Origin: Chitinophaga niabensis
GTDB taxonomy: Bacteria; Bacteroidota; Bacteroidia; Chitinophagales; Chitinophagaceae
Length of the DNA stretch: 64,000 bases
Assembly (NCBI GenBank): GCA_017849435.1
Contig: JAFIGY010000020.1
Span: forward strand, 55,425 to 119,424
Direction of reading: 5' to 3'
The notes under the pieces are model-generated. The model was not told the DNA's origin. It ran no database searches and worked only from the letters and a program-made list of their open reading frames with translations. The position numbers and the translations under genes were made by a program. Below, in pieces: positions 57,901-64,000 of this stretch. Numbering within the stretch: the stretch's first letter is position 1; every line of letters begins with the position of its first letter.

Positions 57901-58055
57901 AGTGTTCCCAGATTGGTGCCCTTGATCGCGACCGTCACAAAAGCCATGGGACGCTGTTCCGCGTCCGTGACTTTCCCAGTGATCGTTCTGGTCTGGGCAT
58001 TTGCTGTTCCTGCCACTAAGAAAAGGCAGGCAAGTACAAATACTAGTCTTTTCAT
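54951..58055 (-). CDS. SusC/RagA-family TonB-dependent receptor, third
   Basis: 1034 residues from the ATG at 58055, which opens the signal peptide (MKRLVFVLACLFLVAGTANA). An upstream in-frame start would add 49 unlikely residues. A carboxypeptidase-regulatory-like domain at about 25-100 (FVTVAIKGTNLGTLTKEDGS) is followed by the plug with VVVLAYGSQKKTSFTGSA and VLKDAVAAGLYGSRAANGV, and the barrel ending in FTVGLNFGF. No STN domain, so no FecR signalling is expected. With the SusD below and GH33 sialidase above it forms a possible sialoglycan uptake locus. The leader upstream is long (up to about 500 bases). Confidence 0.94.
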   Translation of the reverse strand: MKRLVFVLACLFLVAGTANAQTRTITGKVTDAEQRPMAFVTVAIKGTNLGTLTKEDGSFLLQVPTKAKTLVFSAVGSQTKEVEIGSQPVINVSLTAGTSALDEVVVLAYGSQKKTSFTGSAATIKADVLENRPVTSFEKALQGQATGITVQSASGQPGGSSTVRIRGVGSFSASNTPLYVLDGVAITEGDFTQAAQTANVLNTLDPKDIESITVLKDAVAAGLYGSRAANGVIVITTKKGKAGKSAINFTANNGWSSIAVDRHGTMSGQQYFKYWWDYYNRTNLAAGNDAATAASKANTSTINSLQANPYNNAQPYGAGGTLNAGVNLLYDTDWRDAVLNQGRTQEYAMNVSGGNEKTKFYLSGGYFQQKGVVLASDFKRYSTKINLENNATSFLKIGTYTTLSYTEQNTPAGAGGAANPIRFSEIVAGVYPLYKLDANGAPIPDPAGGYIYNYRTPVVFDYNPVGLAKKNIYKANTVRGIVNGFAELTFLKDFRFKTSGTADYIDILETQYYNPVNGDGAGVKGRTYKYRPRDITLTLTNTLTYGHQFGKHNVDVLLGQEAVKFRYENIYTQATGFPFDGVVELASASTPVTSYSSVTEKRIYSLFSRLNYSFDDRYYLTGTLRRDGSSIFGEDFRYGTFWSAGAGWRIGRESFLQSAEWIDELKLKASYGKSGNDNIGRYARLGLYGTGNNYNGLPGITYTQLENKKLHWEENDVLDLGVEFSFLKRFRTEFTYFTRWSKDVLFAQPLSYLTGFASISTNLASLKNSGVEAMVEATIFNTKDFNWTSSVNITASRNVIQKMTIDSILNGNQRWKVGQDRYQWYIREYAGVDAADGKPQWYQDEVVGGNLTGKRILTKDWNAATRYDVGSALPRFYGGFNNTFSYKDFDLSILTFFNMGGKIYDASLSQLMHAGGNRGQQLALQAYNAWQKPGDVTDVPRFTDRNTDLGNNTSTRFLYDGSYVRLKNVSLGYKVPKSLLGRARLANARIYVSAENLFTWAKHKGMDPEVAIDGTANNEIPILKTFTVGLNFGF

Positions 58056-58642
58056 GTTTAGCGATTTAGATTGATAGAATGTTACCGTCCAGGTAATTTT
58101 TACCAGGTTTCGTATATCCTTTACTGTTAGGCATGACAATTCCGCTCCGTTGAAAACGGCTTCCAGGGGATATTTCAACAAGCGGTTCAGGATAACAATC
58201 AAAGGTCCGTTTTACGGACGTGGCTGGCTGTTATCGTTACAGATGAAGGGGGTGCAAGGAGGTCTGGTAGATTTTCAACATGCATAGGCACTCGATTTTG
58301 ATTTTGATTTAGATGTTACAAAAGTTGGCTTGCTTTCGGGCAGTGATACCGGATAGCGGCAACACATGCGTTCGTGCAACATTTTTGTTCAATTAATAAC
58401 GGGAACAGGCCAGAGAAGACTGCGTATACGTCAGGTCTTAGTTCGATTTTGGTTCGTCAGGTCACTTGTTGTGTTATCGACTACAGATTCTGGATTCTTT
58501 ACTACGTTTGGATGATAAAAAAACATCATTAGCACAAATGACACATCGAATATAAAATATAATCACAAATGTGCAAAGATAAAAATTACCATCCGCCTTC
58601 GGGGGTGGATGGTAAATGCTGCGATGGGGTGGTTGAAAGCGC
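58056..58642. other. 587-base intergenic region between the third SusC and the GH33 gene
   Basis: It holds the terminator of the sialidase gene (58581-58615), a CAAAGATA that reads as a -7 box TATCTTTG on the minus strand (58574-58581), and repeated CACAAATG elements (58530s and 58564-58571, the latter within CACAAATGTG). Further down is a TTGATTTTGATT short tandem near 58295. No gene was found. The rest would be a long SusC leader. Confidence 0.5.
58581..58615 (-). terminator. terminator after the GH33 sialidase gene
   Basis: TTACCATCC/GGATGGTAA arms with a GCC/GGT inner part around a short loop, followed on the minus strand by TTTTT. It lies about 28 bases after the sialidase stop. Confidence 0.75.
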
Positions 58643-59860
58643 CTAGGGTTCAGGGGTCCCATTCAATATCCATGCGAGATTGAATTTGTGGAATTCAATG
58701 GATTTATTGCTCGTGGCACTGTTATGTACATCTTCATTGATCTCTATCAGCGCTGCTACTGCGTAATCCGCCGTTTTGATCATACTGGAATAACCTCCTT
58801 TGGCGATGGTGATGGATGCATAGTCACAGGTATTCCAGCTAAAAACAGGGCGACTGACGGGCCAGGTGTTTCCATCGTCATAACTGATGCGTACCGTCAT
58901 ATTGCAGCGTTGGGAAGTACTGTTGGGATTCAGGAAGATGATCCTGGCAGGAGCGTCTGTATTATAACGGATGATGGAGCCTTCGCATTTGGGATCGTTC
59001 AGGGCATTATCCACCGTCCAGGCCGGGAAGCCGCCGGCAATCGTACCCACAGATTTCCTCCTTCGTTTCGCAGCGTTCCATTCTGTGGTGCCTGGTCTGT
59101 CATTCCGCACCAGCGTTCCATCCAACAGTTCTACGATAGTGCCTTCATCGGTGCCGCCGGGAATGAGCTGATACTTCCAGGTGGTGCCATTATCATCGCT
59201 ATAAATGTTCCTGCCGTACGCAGGTATGATCAAACGCCCGGGATGGTCCGCCACCGTCTGTATCCCGATCCCAGGCCCCATCGCATCCCATTTGTAACCG
59301 GGAGGCAGCAGGGAATCTGTGAGGTCTTGCGGTGCGGACCAGCTTACGCCGTGATCATCGCTGTAAGAGGCAAATACCCTCCTGTCCCCCCACGCCTTAA
59401 TATCCGACCAGGCCGCTTTATCTGCACTGTTCCAGGACATAAATACCCATACCCGCCCGTTCGACCCTTTCTTCCAGTCGTACACCGCCGTGGGGTTGCC
59501 CCAGGTTCCCGCTCCGCTCGCGGCAACTTCCCCGAGCGCCGACCAGGTGGCGCCATTGTCCGTAGAACGCTTGAACACCACATTGATATCCCCCCAGTCG
59601 CTTGGGCTCCAGCGGCGGCCTTCCGCAAACGCGATCAGCGTGCCGTTGTTGGTCTTCACAATAGAAGGGATCCGGAAAGAATGATAAATGCTTTCATTGC
59701 CGCCGTTAAAAAGCAGCATACTGGTATGTACCGGCGCAGCCAGTGTGGCGACGGCTTTCCCGTTCTCCGGCTTCAGCGGATCCGGTGCGGGCGTGCTCTT
59801 CTCTGTGCAGGCATACTGCAACAGGATCGAAGAAAGGATGTACAGGGTTTGGAATCTCAT
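58643..59860 (-). CDS. GH33 sialidase (neuraminidase), lipoprotein
   Basis: Removes terminal sialic acid from glycans. 405 residues; the signal ends in LQYAC (lipobox, Cys18). The catalytic propeller begins at about residue 50. The F/YRIP motif is SFRIPSIV, with the first of the three substrate Arg. The acid-base Asp lies in SDWGDINVVFKRS. Asp-boxes are STDNGATWS, SDDHGVSWS, SDDNGTTWK and SYDDGNTWP. EGTIVELLDGTL carries the general Glu region, followed by LVRNDR. It is upstream of SusC/SusD on the same strand, but a terminator separates them. Confidence 0.93.
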   Translation of the reverse strand: MRFQTLYILSSILLQYACTEKSTPAPDPLKPENGKAVATLAAPVHTSMLLFNGGNESIYHSFRIPSIVKTNNGTLIAFAEGRRWSPSDWGDINVVFKRSTDNGATWSALGEVAASGAGTWGNPTAVYDWKKGSNGRVWVFMSWNSADKAAWSDIKAWGDRRVFASYSDDHGVSWSAPQDLTDSLLPPGYKWDAMGPGIGIQTVADHPGRLIIPAYGRNIYSDDNGTTWKYQLIPGGTDEGTIVELLDGTLVRNDRPGTTEWNAAKRRRKSVGTIAGGFPAWTVDNALNDPKCEGSIIRYNTDAPARIIFLNPNSTSQRCNMTVRISYDDGNTWPVSRPVFSWNTCDYASITIAKGGYSSMIKTADYAVAALIEINEDVHNSATSNKSIEFHKFNLAWILNGTPEP

Positions 59861-59963
59861 AATAACGTGGTTTTGTTTATTAGTATATATGTACTACATA
59901 TTAAAAATACTCCGGTTTCCCGAGATCACCAAATGAACCCTCACAATTGTCTACATTTACAGC

Positions 59964-60545
59964 ATGGATCCATTCCAGCAACTGCATGAAGCCATCAACC
60001 GGATTGTGATGATCCCGGAGCCCGAGTGGCAGCAATTCTCCCAAAACCTGCTGCTGCACAAATACAACAAAGGGGAATTTCTCTGCCGGGAAGGCCAGAC
60101 AGAAAACCACATCTTCTACCTGCTAAAAGGCGCTACCCGCAACTTCTTCCGGAGAGACGGCAAGGAATTCACGGTGGATTTCCATTTTGAAGGCGAAATG
60201 GTGACGGCATACCACTCTTTCCTCACCCGGAAACCTTCTTTCATCAACCTGGAAGTGATCGAACCGGTGGAAGCCTGCCTCATTCCGCATGACCATCTGT
60301 ATCACTTCTATGAGATTTCAAAACACGGGGAACGGGTAGGGCGACTTCTGGCGGAAAAACATTACATCCGGCGGCTGGAAAGAGAAACGGAGTTGCTCTC
60401 ATTGAGCGCGGAAGAACGCTATGCGCAGCTAATGCAGCGTAATCCGGCGCTGGTGCAACATATCTCGGTCAAACACCTCTCCTCCTACCTCGGCATTCAA
60501 CCGGAAAGCCTCAGCCGCATCCGCAGGCAGTACATCAGAAACTAA
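59964..60545 (+). CDS. Crp/Fnr-family transcriptional regulator
   Basis: 193 residues. The N-terminal cyclic-nucleotide-binding-type barrel is at about 30-115 (HKYNKGEFLCREGQTENHIF, FHFEGEMVTAYHSFLTRKPS). The C-terminal helix-turn-helix is VKHLSSYLGIQPESLSRIRR, typical of the group. There are no Cys for an iron-sulfur cluster of the Fnr type. It is divergent from the sialidase gene (103 bases between) and upstream of the DoxX gene (60 bases), which may be its target, as such pairs are common in Bacteroidota. Confidence 0.9.
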   Translation: MDPFQQLHEAINRIVMIPEPEWQQFSQNLLLHKYNKGEFLCREGQTENHIFYLLKGATRNFFRRDGKEFTVDFHFEGEMVTAYHSFLTRKPSFINLEVIEPVEACLIPHDHLYHFYEISKHGERVGRLLAEKHYIRRLERETELLSLSAEERYAQLMQRNPALVQHISVKHLSSYLGIQPESLSRIRRQYIRN

Positions 60546-60605
60546 CATACATCATTGGCCGCTTCCCCGCAGAAAAGGAATTTTGCCTTGTAAAACATTT
60601 GTAAC

Positions 60606-61079
60606 ATGAAAGTGATCGCTGTATTGCTGGTATCTTTTCTCGCAGCGCTGTTGCTGATCAAGGTGATCAAAGGGCAGTGGGACTTTACACTGAGTGGCTG
60701 CATCGGCATGTGTGTGATGTTGTTTTTCACTGCACTGGGTCATTTCCTCTTCCCGAAAGGAATGGCCATGATGATCCCGTCTTTTATTCCGTTCAAACTG
60801 GAGCTGGTTTACTTAACCGCCATCATCGAGATAGCGGCCGGTATCGGGTTACTCTTTCCGGCTTACAGAAGACTGACGGCGATCCTGCTGATCCTTTTCT
60901 TTATTCTCATTACCCCGGCCAACATTTACGCGGCATTGCATCATATAAACCTTGAAAAAGCAACATTTGACGGGGAAGGGCCTTCTTATTTGTGGAAACG
61001 GATTCCGGAGCAGATATTTTATATCGGATGGGTATGGTATTTCGGGATATGGAGCGCTTCCGCACTAGAGCCGGCGTAA
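60606..61079 (+). CDS. DoxX-family membrane protein
   Basis: 157 residues with four or five membrane helices (VIAVLLVSFLAALLLIKVIK, CIGMCVMLFFTALGHFLFP, YLTAIIEIAAGIGLLFPAY, LTAILLILFFILITPANIYA). The FTALGHF segment and the EIAAGIGLL helix fit the DoxX/DoxD-like group. It is probably part of the Crp-regulated unit upstream. The last 15 bases overlap the 3' end of the convergent epimerase gene. Confidence 0.82.
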   Translation: MKVIAVLLVSFLAALLLIKVIKGQWDFTLSGCIGMCVMLFFTALGHFLFPKGMAMMIPSFIPFKLELVYLTAIIEIAAGIGLLFPAYRRLTAILLILFFILITPANIYAALHHINLEKATFDGEGPSYLWKRIPEQIFYIGWVWYFGIWSASALEPA

Positions 61080-62228
61080 GATCTGCAGGCAGGCGCGGCT
61101 GTTGTGATAGGGAGATTTCCACAGGTTAACCTTGTCTTCTTCCATCATCTGCCGATCCTTTTGTATTCCCCAGAACCATTCACCGTTCGTTTTGTCAAGA
61201 ATATGCTGCTGGATGAACTGCCAGCTTCGTAAAGCCTGTTCAAGGTAATGATCCTGCTGATTGATCTGCCAGGCGTTCACCAGTCCGATGATGGCTTCTG
61301 CCTGTGACCACCAGTGCTTCTCTTCCGTAAATGCTTCCTGATCGGGCGCATAAGCAAACCACAAACCGCCGTCAACATCCATTCCTTCCATCGCTGCATC
61401 CGCCATTTGCAATGCGGCGGTCCTGAACTTTGCGACCAGGGTTTCGTCTTCCATCACTTCTGCAGCTTCGAGCAACAGCCAGCTCGCTTCCATATCATGC
61501 CCGAATGATATGCCTGTTCCCTGTACATTCCATTGCTGATCGAAATAAAGACGAAGATGACCGGTTCTCTGGTCGATGATCTTGTCGTAAAAAATATTTA
61601 GAAGATCGAGGATATGCAGGCGAAGCCCCTGATCGGGCCAGATGGCATAGAGCGCAACGAAAGCTTCCAGCACGTGCAGGTGCGTGTCCGTCGACTTCTG
61701 CTCTGCCTTCCCGCTCTCCTCCTTCCAATCCCGCGTAAACGCCTCCCGGTATCCTCCGTAAAGCGGATCATATCCATAGAGATGGATCAGCGCGTATAAC
61801 CCGGCTGCCATTTCCCGTGCCTTTTCATCATGGGAAGCCTTGTAATATTCACTGAAAGCGGAGATCACAAAAGCGATGGCGTATACTTCTTTTTTTGTAT
61901 CGATAGGCCGTCCGGCATAGTCCACCGTCCACATCACGCCGCCATATTCTTTGTCCACAAAATATGCAGTAATATAGGCAAAGGCTCTTTGCGCCATAAG
62001 CAGATACTTTTCCTCCCCGGTGACACGAAAAGCGGCAGCAAAAGCCCAGAGTATGCGTGCATTCAACACTGCGCCCTTTACAGCAAAAGGGTCCGGCACA
62101 TTATCATTCCCCAGTTTCCCGAAAAAACCGCCGTGCGTTTCATCTACCGTATGCTGTATCCAGTAATCCAGAATGGACCGTAATTCTGATCCAAGCGCCT
62201 GTTTCAGTTGTACCTGCATATCGTGCAT
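61065..62228 (-). CDS. AGE-family 2-epimerase, cellobiose 2-epimerase-like
   Basis: 387 residues, (alpha/alpha)6 barrel without signal peptide; cytoplasmic. Epimerises the C2 of a reducing-end glucose or mannose residue. The motifs are of the cellobiose 2-epimerase type: GGFFGKLGND near the start, VLNARILWAFAAAF, STDTHLHVLEAF, FGHDMEASWLLLEAAE with the catalytic His and Glu, KHWWSQAEAIIGLVNAW, and near the C-terminus WKSPYHNSRACLQI with the second catalytic His. N-acetylglucosamine 2-epimerase, which would link to sialic acid use, is the alternative, but the WKxPYHNxRA motif favours cellobiose/mannobiose. Confidence 0.88.
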   Translation of the reverse strand: MHDMQVQLKQALGSELRSILDYWIQHTVDETHGGFFGKLGNDNVPDPFAVKGAVLNARILWAFAAAFRVTGEEKYLLMAQRAFAYITAYFVDKEYGGVMWTVDYAGRPIDTKKEVYAIAFVISAFSEYYKASHDEKAREMAAGLYALIHLYGYDPLYGGYREAFTRDWKEESGKAEQKSTDTHLHVLEAFVALYAIWPDQGLRLHILDLLNIFYDKIIDQRTGHLRLYFDQQWNVQGTGISFGHDMEASWLLLEAAEVMEDETLVAKFRTAALQMADAAMEGMDVDGGLWFAYAPDQEAFTEEKHWWSQAEAIIGLVNAWQINQQDHYLEQALRSWQFIQQHILDKTNGEWFWGIQKDRQMMEEDKVNLWKSPYHNSRACLQILRRL

Positions 62229-62367
62229 CGATTTTTATTATTGAGACTCTCTAATAAAAACAAATATCCATGCAAGTTGTTCTGGCCGAAAAACAATGGC
62301 TAAATTTAGCTATTGGCACAGGCGATGCATCTGTCTACTTTTATTTTCCAAAAGCATCACCCACCAT

Positions 62368-64000
62368 ATGAAAACAAATCGCATATGGGCCATCCTGTTT
62401 ACAGGCATGGTCTTTTTCAGTTGTAAAAAAACGGGTCAACCTGCACCACCGGATCCCACCGCTATGAAAGCGGACATGGTGATTGCCCTCGGAAGCCAGG
62501 GCAGCCTTTCCACTTTCATCGAATATTTCAGGAACACCGCTTTCACCAATGACGAAGTAACAGCGGGACTTACCTTATTCGCACCGGCAGACAGCGCATT
62601 TGCCAATAAGGTCGCCATTTCCGGGAATAACCAGATCTTCCCGGATTCTTCCGTTGTAAAAGATTATTTCGCCAAAGGCAAGATCACACCGGATCAGCTG
62701 AAGGCCGGGCTCACCGTCACCATGCTGAGCGGCAAAACATATACAGTAACCGCCCAGGGTGGAGCGCTGTACCTCAATAACATCCTGATCAGCGGACAGG
62801 GAACACCTACAGGCAATAATGCCCTGTTGTATACGCTGGGCGGTTTACTGAACAAAGACAAATTCCCGGCGATCACCCGGTTATCTGATAGTAAAACACT
62901 CCCCGGCTGGGTACTGACCATCGAAGGGAGTAATTTCGGCGCCACACCGGCAGATAATGAAGTGGAATTCAGCGGAGGCGTGAAAGCCCTCATCCACACA
63001 TCCACTGCAACCAAACTGGAAGTTACCGTACCAGACGGCGCCACTACCGGAAAACTAATGCTGCGGATAAAAGGGAAAGCAGCCACCAGCCCGCAGGATA
63101 TCGGCATCCTCACAGCCCGCACCGCCACCCTCAACGCAGTCACAGCGCTGAACTGCGGACCAATACTTGGCATTGCCGCCGATTCGGACGACAACCTGTA
63201 TTTCTCGGACTCCTCCCGCCAGCGTTTGATCCGATACAGCAAAACGGGCCAGACTACCATCTTTCAGCCCACCATGCAGGCCAACTATGATGTGAACGGA
63301 GACGGGATCATAGACAGCCGCGATCGTATATATGCCCTCACCACTCCCCGCGCTGTGGCTGTAGATGCACAAAACAATGCATACGTATCCAACTACCTGT
63401 CATATTGGGGAATATACAAGATCGATATAAGAGATGATACGAAGTCCGGGTGGTGGGCAGGCAACGCTACAGCTACTCCGTTTCCCGTTGGCAACAAATC
63501 CCAGATCAGTATCGCCGCGGCCTGCATGCAACTGGATGCGTCCGGCAACATGCTGCTGGGCAGCGCTTTCCCCGGTGTAGGCGTACAACGCATTATGGCC
63601 AGTGGCAGCGTGTCCATCGCTGCGGCGCCGAATGTATTCAAATCTGCGGATCCTAATGTGTTAAGGGATCCTGTGCTGCAGGGCATCACTGCCGACGGCA
63701 ACGGGAATACTTATTTTTCCGATCCTTTCAATCTGCGTATCTGGAAATTGGGAGCCGACGGCATCATTATGCTGGCAGGAAACAATAACCAGCCCGCGAA
63801 AGACGGGATCGGCGGAGCCGCACAATTCGGTGTGCCTGCCGGAATTGCTACGGACAAAAAAGGGAACGTTTACGTTTGCGATAACGACCAGGTGAACCGC
63901 ATCTTCCTCATCCGGGTGATCAATCGCTTCGGTGTTGTGACCACCATTTCCGGCAGCAGGAACACCGGCCTTGCAGACACGGACGGCAATGGCAAAAATG
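62368..64000 (+). CDS. fasciclin-TIG-NHL lipoprotein, 3' end cut by the window
   Basis: Open to the window end; 544 codons are seen. A lipobox signal (ILFTGMVFFSC, Cys18) is followed by a fasciclin-like domain at about 35-160 (TLFAPADSAFANK, VKDYFAKGKITPDQLKAG), an IPT/TIG domain at about 190-250 (GWVLTIEGSNFGATPADNEV), then NHL-type repeats from about 265 (GPILGIAADSDDNLYFSDSS, PRAVAVDAQNNAYVSNY, QGITADGNGNTYFSDPFNLR, GIATDKKGNVYVCDNDQ). Such surface lipoproteins bind partners or polymers. An EF-hand-like DVNGDGIIDSRD lies in a loop, a possible calcium site. The gene follows the epimerase by 139 bases on the other strand. Confidence 0.88.
   Translation, partial: MKTNRIWAILFTGMVFFSCKKTGQPAPPDPTAMKADMVIALGSQGSLSTFIEYFRNTAFTNDEVTAGLTLFAPADSAFANKVAISGNNQIFPDSSVVKDYFAKGKITPDQLKAGLTVTMLSGKTYTVTAQGGALYLNNILISGQGTPTGNNALLYTLGGLLNKDKFPAITRLSDSKTLPGWVLTIEGSNFGATPADNEVEFSGGVKALIHTSTATKLEVTVPDGATTGKLMLRIKGKAATSPQDIGILTARTATLNAVTALNCGPILGIAADSDDNLYFSDSSRQRLIRYSKTGQTTIFQPTMQANYDVNGDGIIDSRDRIYALTTPRAVAVDAQNNAYVSNYLSYWGIYKIDIRDDTKSGWWAGNATATPFPVGNKSQISIAAACMQLDASGNMLLGSAFPGVGVQRIMASGSVSIAAAPNVFKSADPNVLRDPVLQGITADGNGNTYFSDPFNLRIWKLGADGIIMLAGNNNQPAKDGIGGAAQFGVPAGIATDKKGNVYVCDNDQVNRIFLIRVINRFGVVTTISGSRNTGLADTDGNGKN

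Noticed and set aside
58688-59989. 433-residue frame opposite the GH33 sialidase
   Set aside because: The sialidase has its FRIP motif and four Asp-boxes on the minus strand, so this frame is a shadow.

Overview
The window looks like chromosome of a Bacteroidota species, most likely a Chitinophaga-like soil glycan degrader. This is judged from three SusC/SusD pairs, a FecR anti-sigma factor, lipoproteins of the Bacteroidota type, promoter-like TAnnTTTG boxes, weak Shine-Dalgarno sequences and the mix of families (GH29, GH33, M60, DUF983, DUF1361). No rRNA, tRNA, CRISPR array, insertion sequence, phage gene or plasmid function was seen. The gene at each edge is cut by the window.

Layout. 1-5.8 kb: the end of a FecR gene, then a SusC receptor with an STN signalling domain and its SusD lipoprotein, closed by a terminator. 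5.8-10 kb (minus): glgA-glgC-GH130, a glycogen/oligosaccharide operon. 10.2-14.1 kb: a DUF72 protein and a large FAD/Fe-S dehydrogenase. 14.1-19.3 kb: a TolC-HlyD-permease-permease exporter without an ATPase gene, followed by a minimal AraC regulator. 19.3-25.2 kb: an SDR oxidoreductase and a second SusC/SusD pair. 25.2-33.5 kb: murI, ferritin, a hybrid histidine kinase, a DUF4440-type protein, an M60 peptidase, a nitrilase-family amidase and metY. 33.7-40.3 kb: a damaged small exported protein, a BNR sialidase-like hydrolase, a TPR-like lipoprotein, a DeoR regulator, an amidase, a small Lys-rich protein and a GH29 fucosidase. 40.4-47.8 kb: DUF983, AraC, then a CzcCBA-type metal efflux operon headed by a small acidic exported protein. 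47.8-52.7 kb: a Gre/Rnk-like protein, a small membrane protein, a MutS-like ATPase, a serine hydrolase, and a ferritin-like/DUF1361 pair behind a double palindrome. 53-64 kb: a repeat-bearing small protein, a third SusD/SusC pair with a GH33 sialidase upstream, a Crp/Fnr regulator, a DoxX protein, an AGE/cellobiose 2-epimerase, and the start of a fasciclin-TIG-NHL lipoprotein.

How the genes work together. The SusCD pairs import oligosaccharides. The exported sialidases, fucosidase and M60 peptidase would strip sugars and peptide from glycoproteins. The 2-epimerase, GH130 and GlgA/GlgC would process sugars inside the cell. The metal-efflux operon and the TolC/HlyD exporter protect the cell. 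The most interesting leads are the control region and acidic first gene of the metal-efflux operon, the paired ACTTTG-N5-CAAAGT sites before the ferritin-like gene, the exporter lacking an ATPase, and GH130 in the glycogen operon. All functions are read from sequence motifs alone; no database search was possible.
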